A stretch of 64,000 bases of DNA from Cymbidium sinense (lineage: Eukaryota > Streptophyta > Magnoliopsida > Asparagales > Orchidaceae), in NCBI GenBank assembly GCA_021442155.1, contig CM038218.1, positions 58,184,268 through 58,248,267 on the forward strand, in the 5' to 3' direction. Below the pieces are notes generated by a model. It was not told the DNA's origin and did no database searches. It saw nothing but the letters and a program-made list of their open reading frames with translations. A program made the position numbers and the translations under genes. Shown here one piece after another: positions 1-12,768 of this stretch (within the stretch, counting starts at the first letter, position 1; each line of letters opens with the position of its first letter).

Positions 1-3000
1 CACCTCTGGGTGGGCTAAGAAGCTAGGATCACTTATTTGGAAGTTTGATTATTGCCAAGGCGAAAGGAAGAGTGGACTTTGTCTTTTTTGGCAAAATTCC
101 ACATGAGGGAGAGGATCCATGGTGGATTTGCATGAATGGCTCCAAATGTTTTATTTGAGATTGACCCATGACTTTAGGTTTGGTCCTCGAATGGGTCATT
201 ATTGGTTTCATGGGTTTGACTTCATTTGGTCAAATGGGATTATGTTGGGCCATGTTTAGGTTAACCAATTGATCAAATTCAAACCAAGGCTTTTAGGTCC
301 AAATGAAGATTTGAATAGTTTTAGTTCAAGTGGTTTCAATTAATTTGGCCTAAGTTTAATTTTAGCTCATTTGGATTTATATAGGTAAAATGGCTAAGTT
401 GACCAATTTGACCAAATTGACTATATTGGGTTGTTTGTGTTGGTTCATGTTCAATTGGTCAATTTAAAATGATTGCGCTTTGGTTTGAATCAAACTAGAT
501 TTAATTTGATTTTGGCCAACTTGACCCTTTAGGTCAATTTGCAGATGGGTCAAGTTGATCAATTCAAATTACTCAATTATGACTTTGGTCAAGTTCAATA
601 ATCAATTTGAAATGAACTTGAGCCATTGGTTGCATTCAATTTAATTTGACCCATTTTGTCCTTAAATAATTTGGGTCAACTTGGGTCAAATGGCCAATTG
701 GGCTTGATTTAGCTCAATTGAGAGTCAAGTCATGTTCAATCATTGATCATGAGTTTGTGTGAATCAATGGTTTTAATTAATTTGGTATGGTGGGTTTTTA
801 GTTTAAGTTTCATTTGGGCTAAAGGACTTGTCAAAGGACCAAGTTGACTTGGTTTGGCCTAATTCAAGGTGGTTGGGCATCTAGGGTGATTGTTGATCAT
901 GATATGAGGTTTGGATGGCTTGGTTCAATCCAATTTGGGTTGCATTAAAACTTGGCTCAAAAGGTCATTTAGGCCACTTTTGGTAAACTGGACCTAAATG
1001 GGTCAATTAGTTTGATTTTGGCTTGATTCAAGTTTAGTTGAACTTATATATGAGCCTAGGACTAAAATATAAATTCATCTGCAATCAATTTAGAGTCTAA
1101 TGAATTTTGGCTCATTTGATATTTTCAAGCTAAAAAGGGCCAACTTGGGCTTGACTTGGATTGATTTGAGTTTGATTTGATAATTATAGGCTTCATTTAT
1201 ATTTGGAAAGATGATTGAAGGAATGATCAACTTAATAGAAAATCCATTGATTTTGGCTTGATTTGGATAGGGTTTGGCCAATTCTAGGGAAATGGATTCA
1301 AAGGCTTGAATTGGGTTTTGGTTTGATTTTGGATTTGTTTTTGACTATTTGGATTTATATTTTATTTATATTTGGGAATATAAATGAAGATATAAATGAT
1401 TCATGAGAAAATCACTTGATTTTGGAGTGATTTGAAAGTAAATTTTACCAAGCTTATGGAGATAGGTAAAAAGAGCTAAGAAGGGAATCAATTTAGTTTG
1501 ATTTATTTTTGGTCATTGGAAGGTGGGTTTCATTTATATTTATCAATACAATGAAGGAGTAATTGATTTATAAAGAAATCAATTGATTTTGGGTTGAGGT
1601 TAAGATTTGATCAAGCTTATGGTGGTATCCATATGGCTTAAGAAGGGTCTTTGGTTTGGTTTGATTTATTTGATTTGTATTTGAATATTTGAGTATGGAT
1701 TTCATTTATATTTGTGAATATAAATAAAGGAATAATTTATTTGTAAGAAAAAACAATGATCGAGTGTATTTATTGATGTGATTGGTATGACTTTGTGATA
1801 AAATTTCTATAAGAGAGCCTTTCAAATGTGGTGAAAAAAAAGAAAGAGGAGCCTTACAAAAATTTGTCTCTTTAGGATTCCACGGAGATCCACAGATGTA
1901 CTTATTCAAGTGATTGAGTACGTCATCAAGGAAATAGTGTACTATCTCAAAGGACAGAAGTCACTACCATTTAATGGACCTAATCACCAATAAGGACTCT
2001 AAGATGATGGTGCATATGCGGAGATTCTTCCCCTACTTTATATGGAAAAAGTATAGCAGGATTTATTTTAAACTGGGTTCGTTAAGTTCCCTACAGGGGA
2101 AAGCCCTTATAGTTAATTACATCCTAAGGGACATGATCCCTTAGGAAAACTCTAGATTAAAGTAAATGATCATTGTCTTTGAAGATTTCAATAGAAGGAC
2201 TATCAATCGATTGGTATTTGAAGATCAAATGGAATTGATCAAAAGATGAAGTTATTATCGAAGCCAAAATGGGAAATTAGTAGAAGATTCCCATGATAGA
2301 AACCTAGCAAGCATCTCAAACTATCCTATAGTTGGGCTTTACATTTTAGAAATTGATTTAGTTTGTTTGGGTTGCATTTTCATTAGAATTTTAAGACTTA
2401 AGATTCTTTAACACAAGATTAAGAAAATGCCTATGAGGTGAGGAATTATGATTATGGCCTGCAAAGGGGAGAAGCAACCTCATAACCTAAATCTAGGGAG
2501 CTTCGACGAGGGATGGAAGCACAACCTAAATTTAAGTCAAAAATGGGTAATTGGTTTGCCTCCACAAGAGAGGATAAACCACCCGACAACTTGGACTTAC
2601 AACTGCTTGGGGTTAGTTGCCAACTAACTCATCCAATGATTTTAAATACATGTAGGCAAGTCTTTATGCTTATGCAAGATAGATAGGTTGTTATTTAAAA
2701 AGATACTAAGCCCTTAAACTCACTCCCTAAAGAGACTAGATTATGTAAAGGGACATGCTTCAAATGACCTAAATCTAATGCAATTCAAATTTTATTTTAT
2801 TTTATTTTGGACAATTATTTTGACTCGAGCTAATAGGATTCATATGCTTAATGCATGGGAAATCATATTATTGGCCAAAATGAGAAGGAGGTGAGTTTCC
2901 ACCATGGCTCTCACAGGTCAAGCCAAGGTTCTCTAACAAAGGTGGAAGACCTCCAATCAAGAGTGAAATAAGATGTATTTGTGCATGATATTATAAAGAA

Positions 3001-6000
3001 AATCTAGTTAAAGGGTTGCTAATTCGTTTATCTTGATTTTAAACCTAAGCTTTAAGTGAGGTTATGAGTTGTTTAATTTTATTTTGAGTTGTTAAGTTGG
3101 ATAAAAGATTTATTTTTCTCTAAAGAGCCTAATCTACATCCAAACCATACATAAAGCAAGAAAGAAACTAGGAAAATCATGGCACTTAATGCAAAAGCTA
3201 AACAAATTATCAATCAATTTATAAAGTTAATCATAAAAAGAATAAAAGGCCATTGTGGTCAGGCACCACCGCACAAACCAAAATATCAAATTGGGTAACC
3301 AAGCTTTACCTTTATACAACCTGGATTTCAAATGAATTAAATTACAATTAAGCAAGGAATTCATTATTATGGGGGTCTTCAAGCTTTATTTCTTCTTTCT
3401 TCTTTTCTTCTTTTCTTCTTTAAATGGTTGGAAGGTGGATGCTCCAAGGCTTCACATGGTGCTTAAGATAAGTTCTTATGACCAATGTTCATCCTAATCC
3501 CCATAATAATCATTCCAAAATTCTAATTATCCAAATTTTTACATGAAAAGGAAAAGTGAAAATCTAATTAACACCTACAAAATAAAGGTTAGCTAAAGCA
3601 AACCACACATATCTCAAGCATGTATATTAGACTTATCACTCCACACATGGGTGACTGAATCCACCTAGCCTATGGATTATGCATAGGGGTATAAAGCATC
3701 TGCAAGCAAAATTATTTATATTTTTATTTATGATAGCGCCCCTTAAGAACAATCCCCTACATAAAAGAATAATTAGAGTAAGAACGTCTTACCATTCACT
3801 CTATGAGCATACACCCTACCATCCAGTATAAATTATATAACATAAAACAAAAAATAACATCAAATCATGCACCAACCTAACCTAAAGCTAAAAGTGGTAA
3901 CTTAGGCTAATGTGTGCTTTGAAGGCTTGTGTGGTATGCTTAGCTAGGGCTTTAAGTTTAAATTTTCTAAGTGTGAAGAACTTGTTCAACTTAGAGAGTT
4001 TCGTTTAAGTTGTTTAATTATTTTGGGTTGATTTTATTTTATGTTTTGATTTGGCTCAAGTGGATCCTACAATTAATTACTAAGTTATGAAGAGAGGGAA
4101 AGAGAAGGGAACCTATCTTTCTTTTCCTAACCTTAAGTAATTTTTAAAGTAGGTTCACATTTTTATTTTATTTAGGTGAATATTTTGATTAAATATTTTA
4201 ATTAATCCTAAGTTTAGATGAACACTAAACAAACCTATTCTAAAAGAAAGGCATTTTAAGATTAAATAAAATGAATCAAAATTCACATAACACATATTAC
4301 TTCATTTCTTTTCCCAACATATCTAACATGCATATGAATGGACCCTAAGCATATATATACATACAAATGAGAGTATTAGACACACTTTATGATGCATGCT
4401 AAGTAATCAATTTAAGGAAATTTAGAAGTTGAATATGCATGATTTTTCTTAAGTAGAAAGAGTTTTCCTTATCTAAATTTTCACATACGTACATGAAAGT
4501 AAGAAAGGCATAAGTGAGTATAAGCCATTGTTAACTGAAGGTGTAAGGTACAAGACCTACTTAGGCTAGTTAAAGTCTCACAACCTTGGGATTGTCCAAA
4601 CTAATATACCATTTTCTAAATACAAACATGTATATAAAGAAATGAAAGAAAAGAAAAATGTAAAAAGTTTTTTAATAGATGCATTTTTGTTTATGCAATT
4701 TATGCATACAAGTATAGGCAACCCTTCTTAAGTGATAGCATAGGGATGAATAGGGTATAAAATTAAGTAAGTGTTGGGTTCTTTTCAAATGAACCCTACA
4801 TCTTACCAACTCCTATTTAAAATTATGCTAACATAAGAAAGAAAGGAAACTTATACTAAGTATACCTTTATAATCTATCACATGCAAACTTATAATTAAG
4901 GCATAAGTAGTGTACTTTCAGATTTAGTATTTGACTTATGTATTTTGAAAAATAATTTAGATTTTATAGTGATAATAGTCAATCATATTTCTACTTTAGC
5001 CAACACATGCAAATTTGACATAAAGCAAATAATTTCATCTAAAATTTGAATTTCAAAATTATGAATGCATGAAATCACATGGAATACAACTTAACATGTT
5101 GGGAAAAGATTTAAAGTAATGAAAGCATGTAAACAAACTCACTTCACATAAATCCTAAATACATTCTTATGGAATAAGAAAATTTAGAATAAATCAAAGT
5201 GAATTTCAAAGTGATTTTTTTGTTTAGTTTGAAGTTTGATTTAATTTTAAAAAGGTGAGATGAGTTTGCTATTCCTAACCCATTCCCACATGTGTTTGAT
5301 ATTTTTTTTAATTTTTAAACAATTAAATTCATTTTTATGTGTTGATTAGGTTAAGGTATGAATTAAGTAGCTTAATTAACCCTTACCTACACCACCTTAG
5401 AAGAATTAACTAAATAATTATGAGCTAATGAGATAACATAAAACCCACAAGGAATTTAAATTTGTGATGCACCTAATAATGAAAAGGCTTAATGCAATTT
5501 GACTCACAATTAAGAGTAAATTAAGCTAAGGGATTTAGCTTAAATAATCTCAAAATACCCTTTCACACATGTGAATTAGATTTTTATTTTAATTGAACTT
5601 AGGCTATTAAAACCCAAGCATCTACCCAAAGTAGATTAATTAAGTTCTGAAACTCTTTAGAATTTTTAAAAAATTGAGTAAGGGATAATTAATGAATTAA
5701 TCTTAAGAAGATTAAGGAGAGAAGAGGGGTTTAGGGAATAGCTTAGGGGAAAACCCCAAAATTATTCTATAAACCTCCTACTTACTAGATCTGATCTTAA
5801 TCAAACCTAATCATAATTAAAATCACTAATCATACCCTAATTATGCTTAATTATATAGGAAGGGTATTACGAAAACTATATGCAATTACTCTAATCAAGC
5901 CTTCAATAAATCTCAAGAAAATTAGGAAAGGTAGAAGTCATCCCCTAAAACTTACCCAAGAAATTTGGGATTAATCAAAGGCCTAATTAAATAGTAATTA

Positions 6001-7180
6001 GCAAAATAGACTTTAATAAAACCCAAAAAGCATAATTTAAAACTCATCAAAATTAATTTTAAAATGTTCTAGGTTTATTATCTATCCATAGAATTTTATT
6101 TTAAATTTTCTAGGAAGAGTTATACATTTTGAAGATCCTTGGATTAATAAGAAATTAATCAAGCATTTTAAATAATTCCTAACTAATCCCTAGCTCACGG
6201 CGCGATGCGTGGTGGCAGAGGTTAGCGTGCTTTACATGCATCATGCCATGAGGGGGCCACTTAAGTTATCACTTTATGGGTGGCGGTGGCGGCGCACGCA
6301 TTTTAATCCTTTATCGTCCATCAAAAGATTGGATGACTAAGGATCTCTGCATTTACAAAGGATAAATGGATATCTAAACATGTTAAATAATCTCAACCGT
6401 CCATCTAAAATGTGTGGGTGGATAGCTGAGATCATCCAAGTTCTTCCCCTTGATCAATAGAGATCGTCCATAATCAAGGAGAATATCCAAGCTTGATCTA
6501 GCATGTAATCACACCAAACTCAACCCACACTATCAAAAGAGAGCATCAAATCCAACATTCAAAAATTGATGGGGTGAAAATTTCTTTTACAAAGCTCCAT
6601 ACCATATTTAGTTTAATGGTCAAAAAATCCCATACCTCATCAGAGGTGATCATCGGTGCTCGATTCTCTTGGAGAAGCTTCATCTGGTTGAGACGAAGCC
6701 TTGCTGAGAGTATGAGCACTTAAGGTTGAGTAGATCAATGTATGGACCAACTCCTCCTTGCTTAAGCTTTGACATTGATCCAATTGGACTCTTCCTTGCT
6801 GTGGGAACTCCAATAGAAGCTTAGGTGCACTCAACTTAGCTCCTAGATGAAGTGTGCAAGAGAAATTTGAAGGAAATGAAGTATGGAAGAAGTTGGCAAT
6901 TCACTCCACCTCCCCTATTTTTCACTGTTCAAAAGCTAAGAAAAATAAAATGGGAAGAGCTCTAGGACGCTTAGGATCAATCTCTAATGGATCCTCTAGC
7001 TTCCTATCCTTCAATCGACCTTGAGTGAATCAAAATAGAAGAGAATTAGGGGGAGTATATCTCCCCCTTGAAGGATCGGATGGCTGGCAATGGACATGTT
7101 ATTTTGATCCAAGTGATCATAGGCTGAGAGTTGTTTGATTAGTTAGGAGTGTGCACATGATCGATTTGAGCTAAGGAGTG
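1..7180. repeat. macro-repeat unit 1 (non-coding, partial at left edge)
   Basis: Long repeat without coding capacity; no ORF exceeds about 65 codons. It begins inside the unit. The first 1.9 kb is very rich in TTGACC/GGTCAA motifs and in the phrase 'atataaatgagaatataaatga'. Then comes an AT-rich middle (2.0-6.1 kb) and a GC-richer end (6.2-7.1 kb). Landmarks recur in the same order about 7.7-8.0 kb further on: 'ggacctaatca' at about 1,975 and 9,702; 'aacctaaatctagggagctt' at about 2,485 and 10,226; a 'ccaccgcacaa' block at about 3,267 and 10,975; a GC-rich block at about 6,195 and 14,150. The type is not certain. The lack of coding, the length and the promoter-like GC-rich end suggest a large retrotransposon derivative or a very long LTR plus untranslated region, probably read on the minus strand. 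Confidence 0.75.
7048..7068. promoter_or_regulatory. G/C palindrome with TATAT loop (unit 1)
   Basis: Perfect inverted repeat: arms GGGGGAG/CTCCCCC, plus one flanking A/T pair, around TATAT. The equivalent place in unit 2 (14,993-15,018) has a different but also perfect palindrome around a TATA core. Downstream on the minus strand both have CT-rich, leader-like sequence. It may be a core promoter for minus-strand transcription of the macro-repeat; this is inference only. Confidence 0.35.
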
Positions 7181-8639
7181 AATTGCCAAACTCCCATGTG
7201 CTTCAATTTAAGCTTGAGAGGGAGTTTGAAAATTCAATTTTGACCCATGGGGTTGGGTTTGGTCTAGGGACCAAATGGGCTAACTCAAACCCATTGGGTT
7301 GGGTGCACCACTCTGCCCTAGGTCCCCTTGAGCTTTTAGGAAAACCTCAAGTGAATGTCAAGAGGGTATGACAAAATTATCCATGGATTAGGCTAAAATT
7401 TTTCTATGGCCTAGGGGTAAAATGATCATTTTTCTATTTTTACACATTGGATATATTAGGTATGTGGAGAAATTAGGTTTGGCCAAGTTTCAAGAGATTT
7501 GGAATCCATTTGATAGGGTTTGGCTCATGTTGACCCATTTAGGTCAAAATGGGTCAACTATAGTCAAATTGACCAATAGATCAAATTAGGTAAAACTAAG
7601 GGTCAAGTTCATATGACCATTTGAAATATTTGGTAGTTTTGGTTTGATTCAATTTGGTATATATTTAGTTTTGGCTCATATGACTTCATTACGTCAAATG
7701 GGTCAAGTTGACCTATTGGGGTGGGTCATGGGTAGGTTTAGGTTAAGTTAGTCATATGGAGTGGATTGGTGTCTTTGTTTCCAATCAATTTTAAGTTCAA
7801 TTTTGGCTCAACTTGACCCCTTAGGTCATGTTGGGTCTAAGGTTGGAAGGTCTAGTTAATGAGGCTTTGTCAAGTTCCATAAGTGATTTGGAATGGACTT
7901 GACCCATTTGATCAATCAATTTGGCTTAGATCGTTTTGACATATTTTGACCCTTTAGGTAAATGGGTCAACTTGGGTCAAGTGGGCCAATTGGGCAAGTT
8001 AGGCTCAAATGTTGGCTTGGTGAAGCTCAAACATAAGTTATGAGTGAACTTAGATCAATGGTTTCAATCAATTTGGCCTATGGTGGAGTTTGGCTATGTA
8101 AGGTTTCATTTTAAGTTAAATGTTGACTTGGTCAACCCATAGGTTTGACTTGTTTGACTCAATTTGATTATTGATCATCACATGATGATTGTTGATCATG
8201 GTGAGAGGCAAATATGAGTTTGGTTCAAACCAATTTGGTTAGGATCAAAATTTGGCTCATAAAGGTACTTTAGGTCACTTTGGGTCAAATGAGCCTAAGT
8301 GGCTCAAATGGCTTGGTCAAAGCTTGATTTGAAGTTGGCTGATCTTGTATATGGTCTCATTATTGAAATATAAATCCATTTATAAGTAGGAGTCAAATGG
8401 GTTTTGATCCATTTGAAAATTTCATATTCAAAGGAAAAATATGAAAGGGTTTTGGATTTGATTTTTTGAATTAGGTTTAATTGAGTGATTGAAGTTTGGA
8501 TTTATATATGATCTCATGAATGTAGTTGATTGAAGCATGAGAGAAAATCAAGGATTTGACTTGATTTGGAATTATTTGGCTAAGTTCAAGATTTTGACTT
8601 GAAAGACTTAGATTGGATTTTGAGTTGATTTGGGTTTGA

Positions 8640-9280
8640 TTTTGGAATTGGTTTTGATTGTTTGAATTTATATTTCATTTATATATGTGAATATAAATGA
8701 GAATATAAATTGAACATGACAAAATTTCAAGGATTTGAAGTGGTTTAATCATGATTTGGGCTAAGTCCATTAAGAAAGATTTAAGGGATTTAGGAAAACC
8801 TTGGAGTTTGAATTTTTGAATTTGGTTTGATTGATTTATATTTATATTTCATTTATACATGTGAATATAAATGAGTATATAAATGAATATGAGAAAATTC
8901 CATGATTTTGAATGTTTGATCATGATTTAGTTTAAATCCATTAAAGGAAATTTTAAATTAGAATTTAATTTTGAATTGGATTTGATTGATTTATATTTAT
9001 ATTTCATTTATATGTGTATATAAATGAGAATATAAAAGAGTTTTGAGAAAATCCCAAGGATTTGAATAGGTTTGATTAGGATTTTGGTTAAATACATTAA
9101 AGGGAATTTAAAGGATTTAAGGAAAATTTCATAAATTGATTTTGAATATTGAATTTGATTTGATTGGTTTGAATTTATATTTCATCTATGTATGTGAATA
9201 TAAATGAGAATATAAAAGGATTATTAGAAAATCTCAAAGGTTTGAATTGGTTTGGATCATGATTTTGGTTAAGTCCTTAA
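8640..9280. repeat. about 165-bp AT-rich subrepeats inside macro-repeat
   Basis: Four successive imperfect copies, starting near 8,667, 8,836, 8,989 and 9,166. Each begins with 'atttatatttcattta', continues 'gtgaatataaatgagaatata', then 'gagaaaat', then a TTTGATT-rich stretch ending in 'gattga' or 'gattgg'. Shorter runs of the same subrepeat occur at about 1,340-1,740, 16,640-16,880 and 22,715-22,990. Copy number differs between macro-units, as expected from slippage or unequal exchange. Confidence 0.65.
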
Positions 9281-12200
9281 GAAAGGATTAAGGACTTAGG
9301 CAAAATTTGGACTTAAGAATTTTGTTGGATTTTGATCATGGGTTTCAATCATGGATTTCAATCATATGGAGTTTATTTGAATTTGGAGAAAATCAATTAA
9401 GATTGATTTTGAGTTTGACTTGAAAGAAGGAAGGTGAGGAATGGTTTAAGCTAATGGTAGGAGATTTTCCTAACACCCCTAAGGCATGACATATTCCTAT
9501 GGCTAACTCTTCTAAATCTTCTAGGGCCAGGTTTGGGTGTCCACCTAATCACTAGATGTGTCTTAAGACTAAGAAACTCTTAAAGTCTAAGAGGAGTCTA
9601 ATGTCAAAGATGGAGGAGTTGAGAGCTCATTCTAAAAATGAGATCAACAGACTTCAAGGAATAATGTTCTATCTCGAAAGAAAGAAATCATTGCCCTGTG
9701 ATGGACCTAATCATCTAATAAGGACTCTTAAGGCATGATGGGTTTTTGAATGTACCGAAGATTTTTTTCCCAACTTTACATGGATGAATAAAGTTGGGTT
9801 TATTTAAATTGGGTTTTATAGTTCTCTATGGGAGCAAGCCCCCATAGTTAATTACATCCTAAGGAAGGTAAATTCCTTAGTAATACTCGATTAAAGTAGG
9901 CAATGTTTCTAAATAATTCAAAGATAGGATTATCAATAAATTAATTATATTTGGAAGTTCAAATGAGATAGATCGGAAGTAAAGACTTATTATTGAAGCT
10001 AAGAGGAGATAAGTAGGGGATGCTCATGATACTAAGAAGCTGAGTGAGCATCCTAGACTATCCTATAGTTGGACTTTATATATTTGAAATTATGGAGAAT
10101 GATATATTTGAGTTGAAATCTTATTAGAAATTTAGGACTTATAATTTCACAATACAAGATTGTGAAAATGCATAAGAGATGAGGATTTATCCTTGTAGCC
10201 TCAAAGGGAAACAACAACCACATATCCTAAATCTAGGGAGCTTTGGCGAGGGCCAAAGCATGGCCTAAATCTAAGACAAAAGTGGGTATATTATTTACCT
10301 CCACTCCACCCAACTGTTGGACTTATAACTACTTGGAGTGATAGCCAACTAAATCCTCCTACGATTTAAAATCATGTAGGCAAGTCTTATGATTTTACAA
10401 GAAACTACAGTCCTTAAACCCACTCCCTAAGAGACTAGAGCATGAGTGATATGAATAATGACTTAGTCTAATATAATTCTTATCAAATTTTATTTGATTT
10501 TGACTATTTATTTTGACATAGGCTATAAAAGTTTCCATGCCTAAATGTATGATGAAGTTGATTATGGGCTAAATCAAAAGAGAAAGAGGTGTTTTTCCAT
10601 CATAAGCTCTCAAAGGTTAAGCTCTACTTTATCTGGAAAAGATGAAAACCCTCTCTTAGAAAGAGTGAAATAAAATGACATGCATGATATTAAGTATTCA
10701 ACATTCAGCTAAGGGGTTTCTAAATATTTTATTATCTTTATTTAATTCCTAGGCTTTAAGTGAGGTCATGAGTTTGTCTTAGAAAATTTAGTTATGAGTT
10801 GTTAATTGTGAAAAGTTAATTTTCTCTACCTAATCGCATCCAGGCCATACAACAATCACCAATCATAAATAAACTATGAAGAGACATGGTTTTTCTAATA
10901 CACAAGCTAAACAAAATATCAAACAATTTTATAAAGCTAAGGCAAAAGAATAAGAGGTCGGTGTGGTCGGGTACCACCGTACAACCCGAAAAAGAAATGG
11001 GTAGCCGAGGTCTACCCTTATACAACTCGGTACAATGAAAGAATAAATACAATTTAATTACAATAAAGGAATGGGATCTATGAGGGGTCTTCAAATCTTC
11101 AAAGCTCATTCTTTCCTTCATTTCCTTCTTTCATTTAATTAGGCAAGCTCCATAGGATCACATAGTACATAAGACTTGGTCTTGTAACTAATATTTATCC
11201 TAAGCTCCTATATCACTAATCCTAATTCCTAATGCAAAATTACATTAAAAATAGGAAAAGTAAATCTAACGACACCTACAAAGTAAGTGTTAGTTGAACA
11301 CACCATACAATCTAAGCAGTTATATAAATAATTTGGATTTAGCACCCTACACCTGGGTAGCCAAGTCCACCTTTTCTAATGTAGATTATGCTTAGGGGTT
11401 AAGCAACTTGCACAACAAAACATTTATGTTTAATTTAAGCACCCCTTAAGCATAATTTCCTATATAAAATTTGATTAGGCTAATCACCTAACATACACAT
11501 ACACCTAACATCTAGTTTAGAATATACATCATAAAACAAAACATATATCAAACCATACCCCTAACATAAAGCTAGAAGTGGTGACTTAATCTAATGTGTG
11601 TGTTAAGGCTTGTGTGGTATGTCCTAACTAGGCTTTAGAGTTAGCATTCTCTAAGTATGAAGGACATTTAATTATTAAGGGTGGTTTCACTTTAAATGGT
11701 TTAATTTAATTTGTAAATTTTACTTAATGTTTTCTTTTATTTTATTTGACCCACATAATAACTAAATGTTGTGAAGAGAAAGAAAGAGAGTACCTCTTTT
11801 ATTCTACCTTAAGTCACATCTAAAGAAAATTAATTAATCAATTATCTTTAGTGAATGACTTATTACATATTTTAATTAATCCTTAGTTTAGGTTCACTTT
11901 AAATAAACTTATTCAATAAGAAAGGCATCTTAAGGTTAGTTGGAATGAATTACTATCATAAAACACTTTTTTATTCATTTCTTTCCATCATGTATATGAT
12001 GCATATGATTAAATCCTAAGTATAGCTATACATGCAATTTGTATCTTAGCACACTTAAATGATGAATGTGAGTAAATATATTTGTAATTAATATTTCATT
12101 TGGTTGAATGATTTTGTCATATTAATATAAAGCTATATCTAAATTCTTATGCAAAAGCATAAGGAAATAACCTTAAATCACATGACCAATCAACTCAACC

Positions 12201-12289
12201 AAATAAACAATGTATGAATGCATGTCTTTTAATAGAAAAAGAGTGTTTTCATTCATTAGTTAAGTACGCATCCATATGTATAAAAGTTT

Positions 12290-12690
12290 TAAGCGAGTAC
12301 GTCGCCATTGTTCTGCACCAAGGGAATGAGGTAGGAACCTCCTTGGTGCTACTTAAAGTCGTGCATCCCTAAAATGTCCAGCTAATATACCCTATTCTTC
12401 GATACCAATGGATGTATAAATAACTACAAGAATATAAAACCATGCAAAAATTATATTTTGATTTGATTGATTTATTTTTTGTAAATGAATTAAAGCTCTA
12501 TCTAAATTCTAACATCCAAATGCATAAGAATGAAATCAAGTAGCACGTCATTATTTATACACTAAGGAAAAGAGGTAGGAACCTCCTTAGGACTACTTAA
12601 AGTTGTGTGTCCCTAGGATGTCTAGACTAATATACCGCTAACATTCTTACTTACTTAAATCAACACATGAATGTAAAGAAGAGACTCTAT
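12290..12690. repeat. local direct duplication of about 240 bp within unit 2
   Basis: The segment around 'gaggtaggaacctcctt', then 'tacttaaagt', then 'ctaatatacc' occurs twice, at about 12,330-12,400 and 12,570-12,640. Unit 1 has it once, near 4,530-4,610 ('ctagttaaagtctcacaacc', then 'ctaatatacc'). Confidence 0.6.
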
Positions 12691-12727
12691 TTCATACACT
12701 AAATTTATATTCACTTGCATTTATGTG

Positions 12728-12731
<4 letters not shown>

Positions 12732-12767
<36 letters not shown>
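12732..12767. repeat. (TA)n microsatellite
   Basis: About 17 uninterrupted TA dinucleotides inside the AT-rich middle of macro-repeat unit 2. The equivalent stretch of unit 1 has no such run. Confidence 0.95.

Positions 12768-12768
<1 letters not shown>

Noticed and set aside
6640..6834. 64-codon minus-strand ORF followed by a GAG/GTATGG splice-donor-like site
   Set aside because: Looks exon-like, but the equivalent part of unit 2 encodes an unrelated peptide, so there is no sign of protein constraint.
10816..11121. 101-codon minus-strand ORF
   Set aside because: Lies in the macro-repeat; the homologous place in unit 1 (about 3,100-3,400) does not keep the frame.
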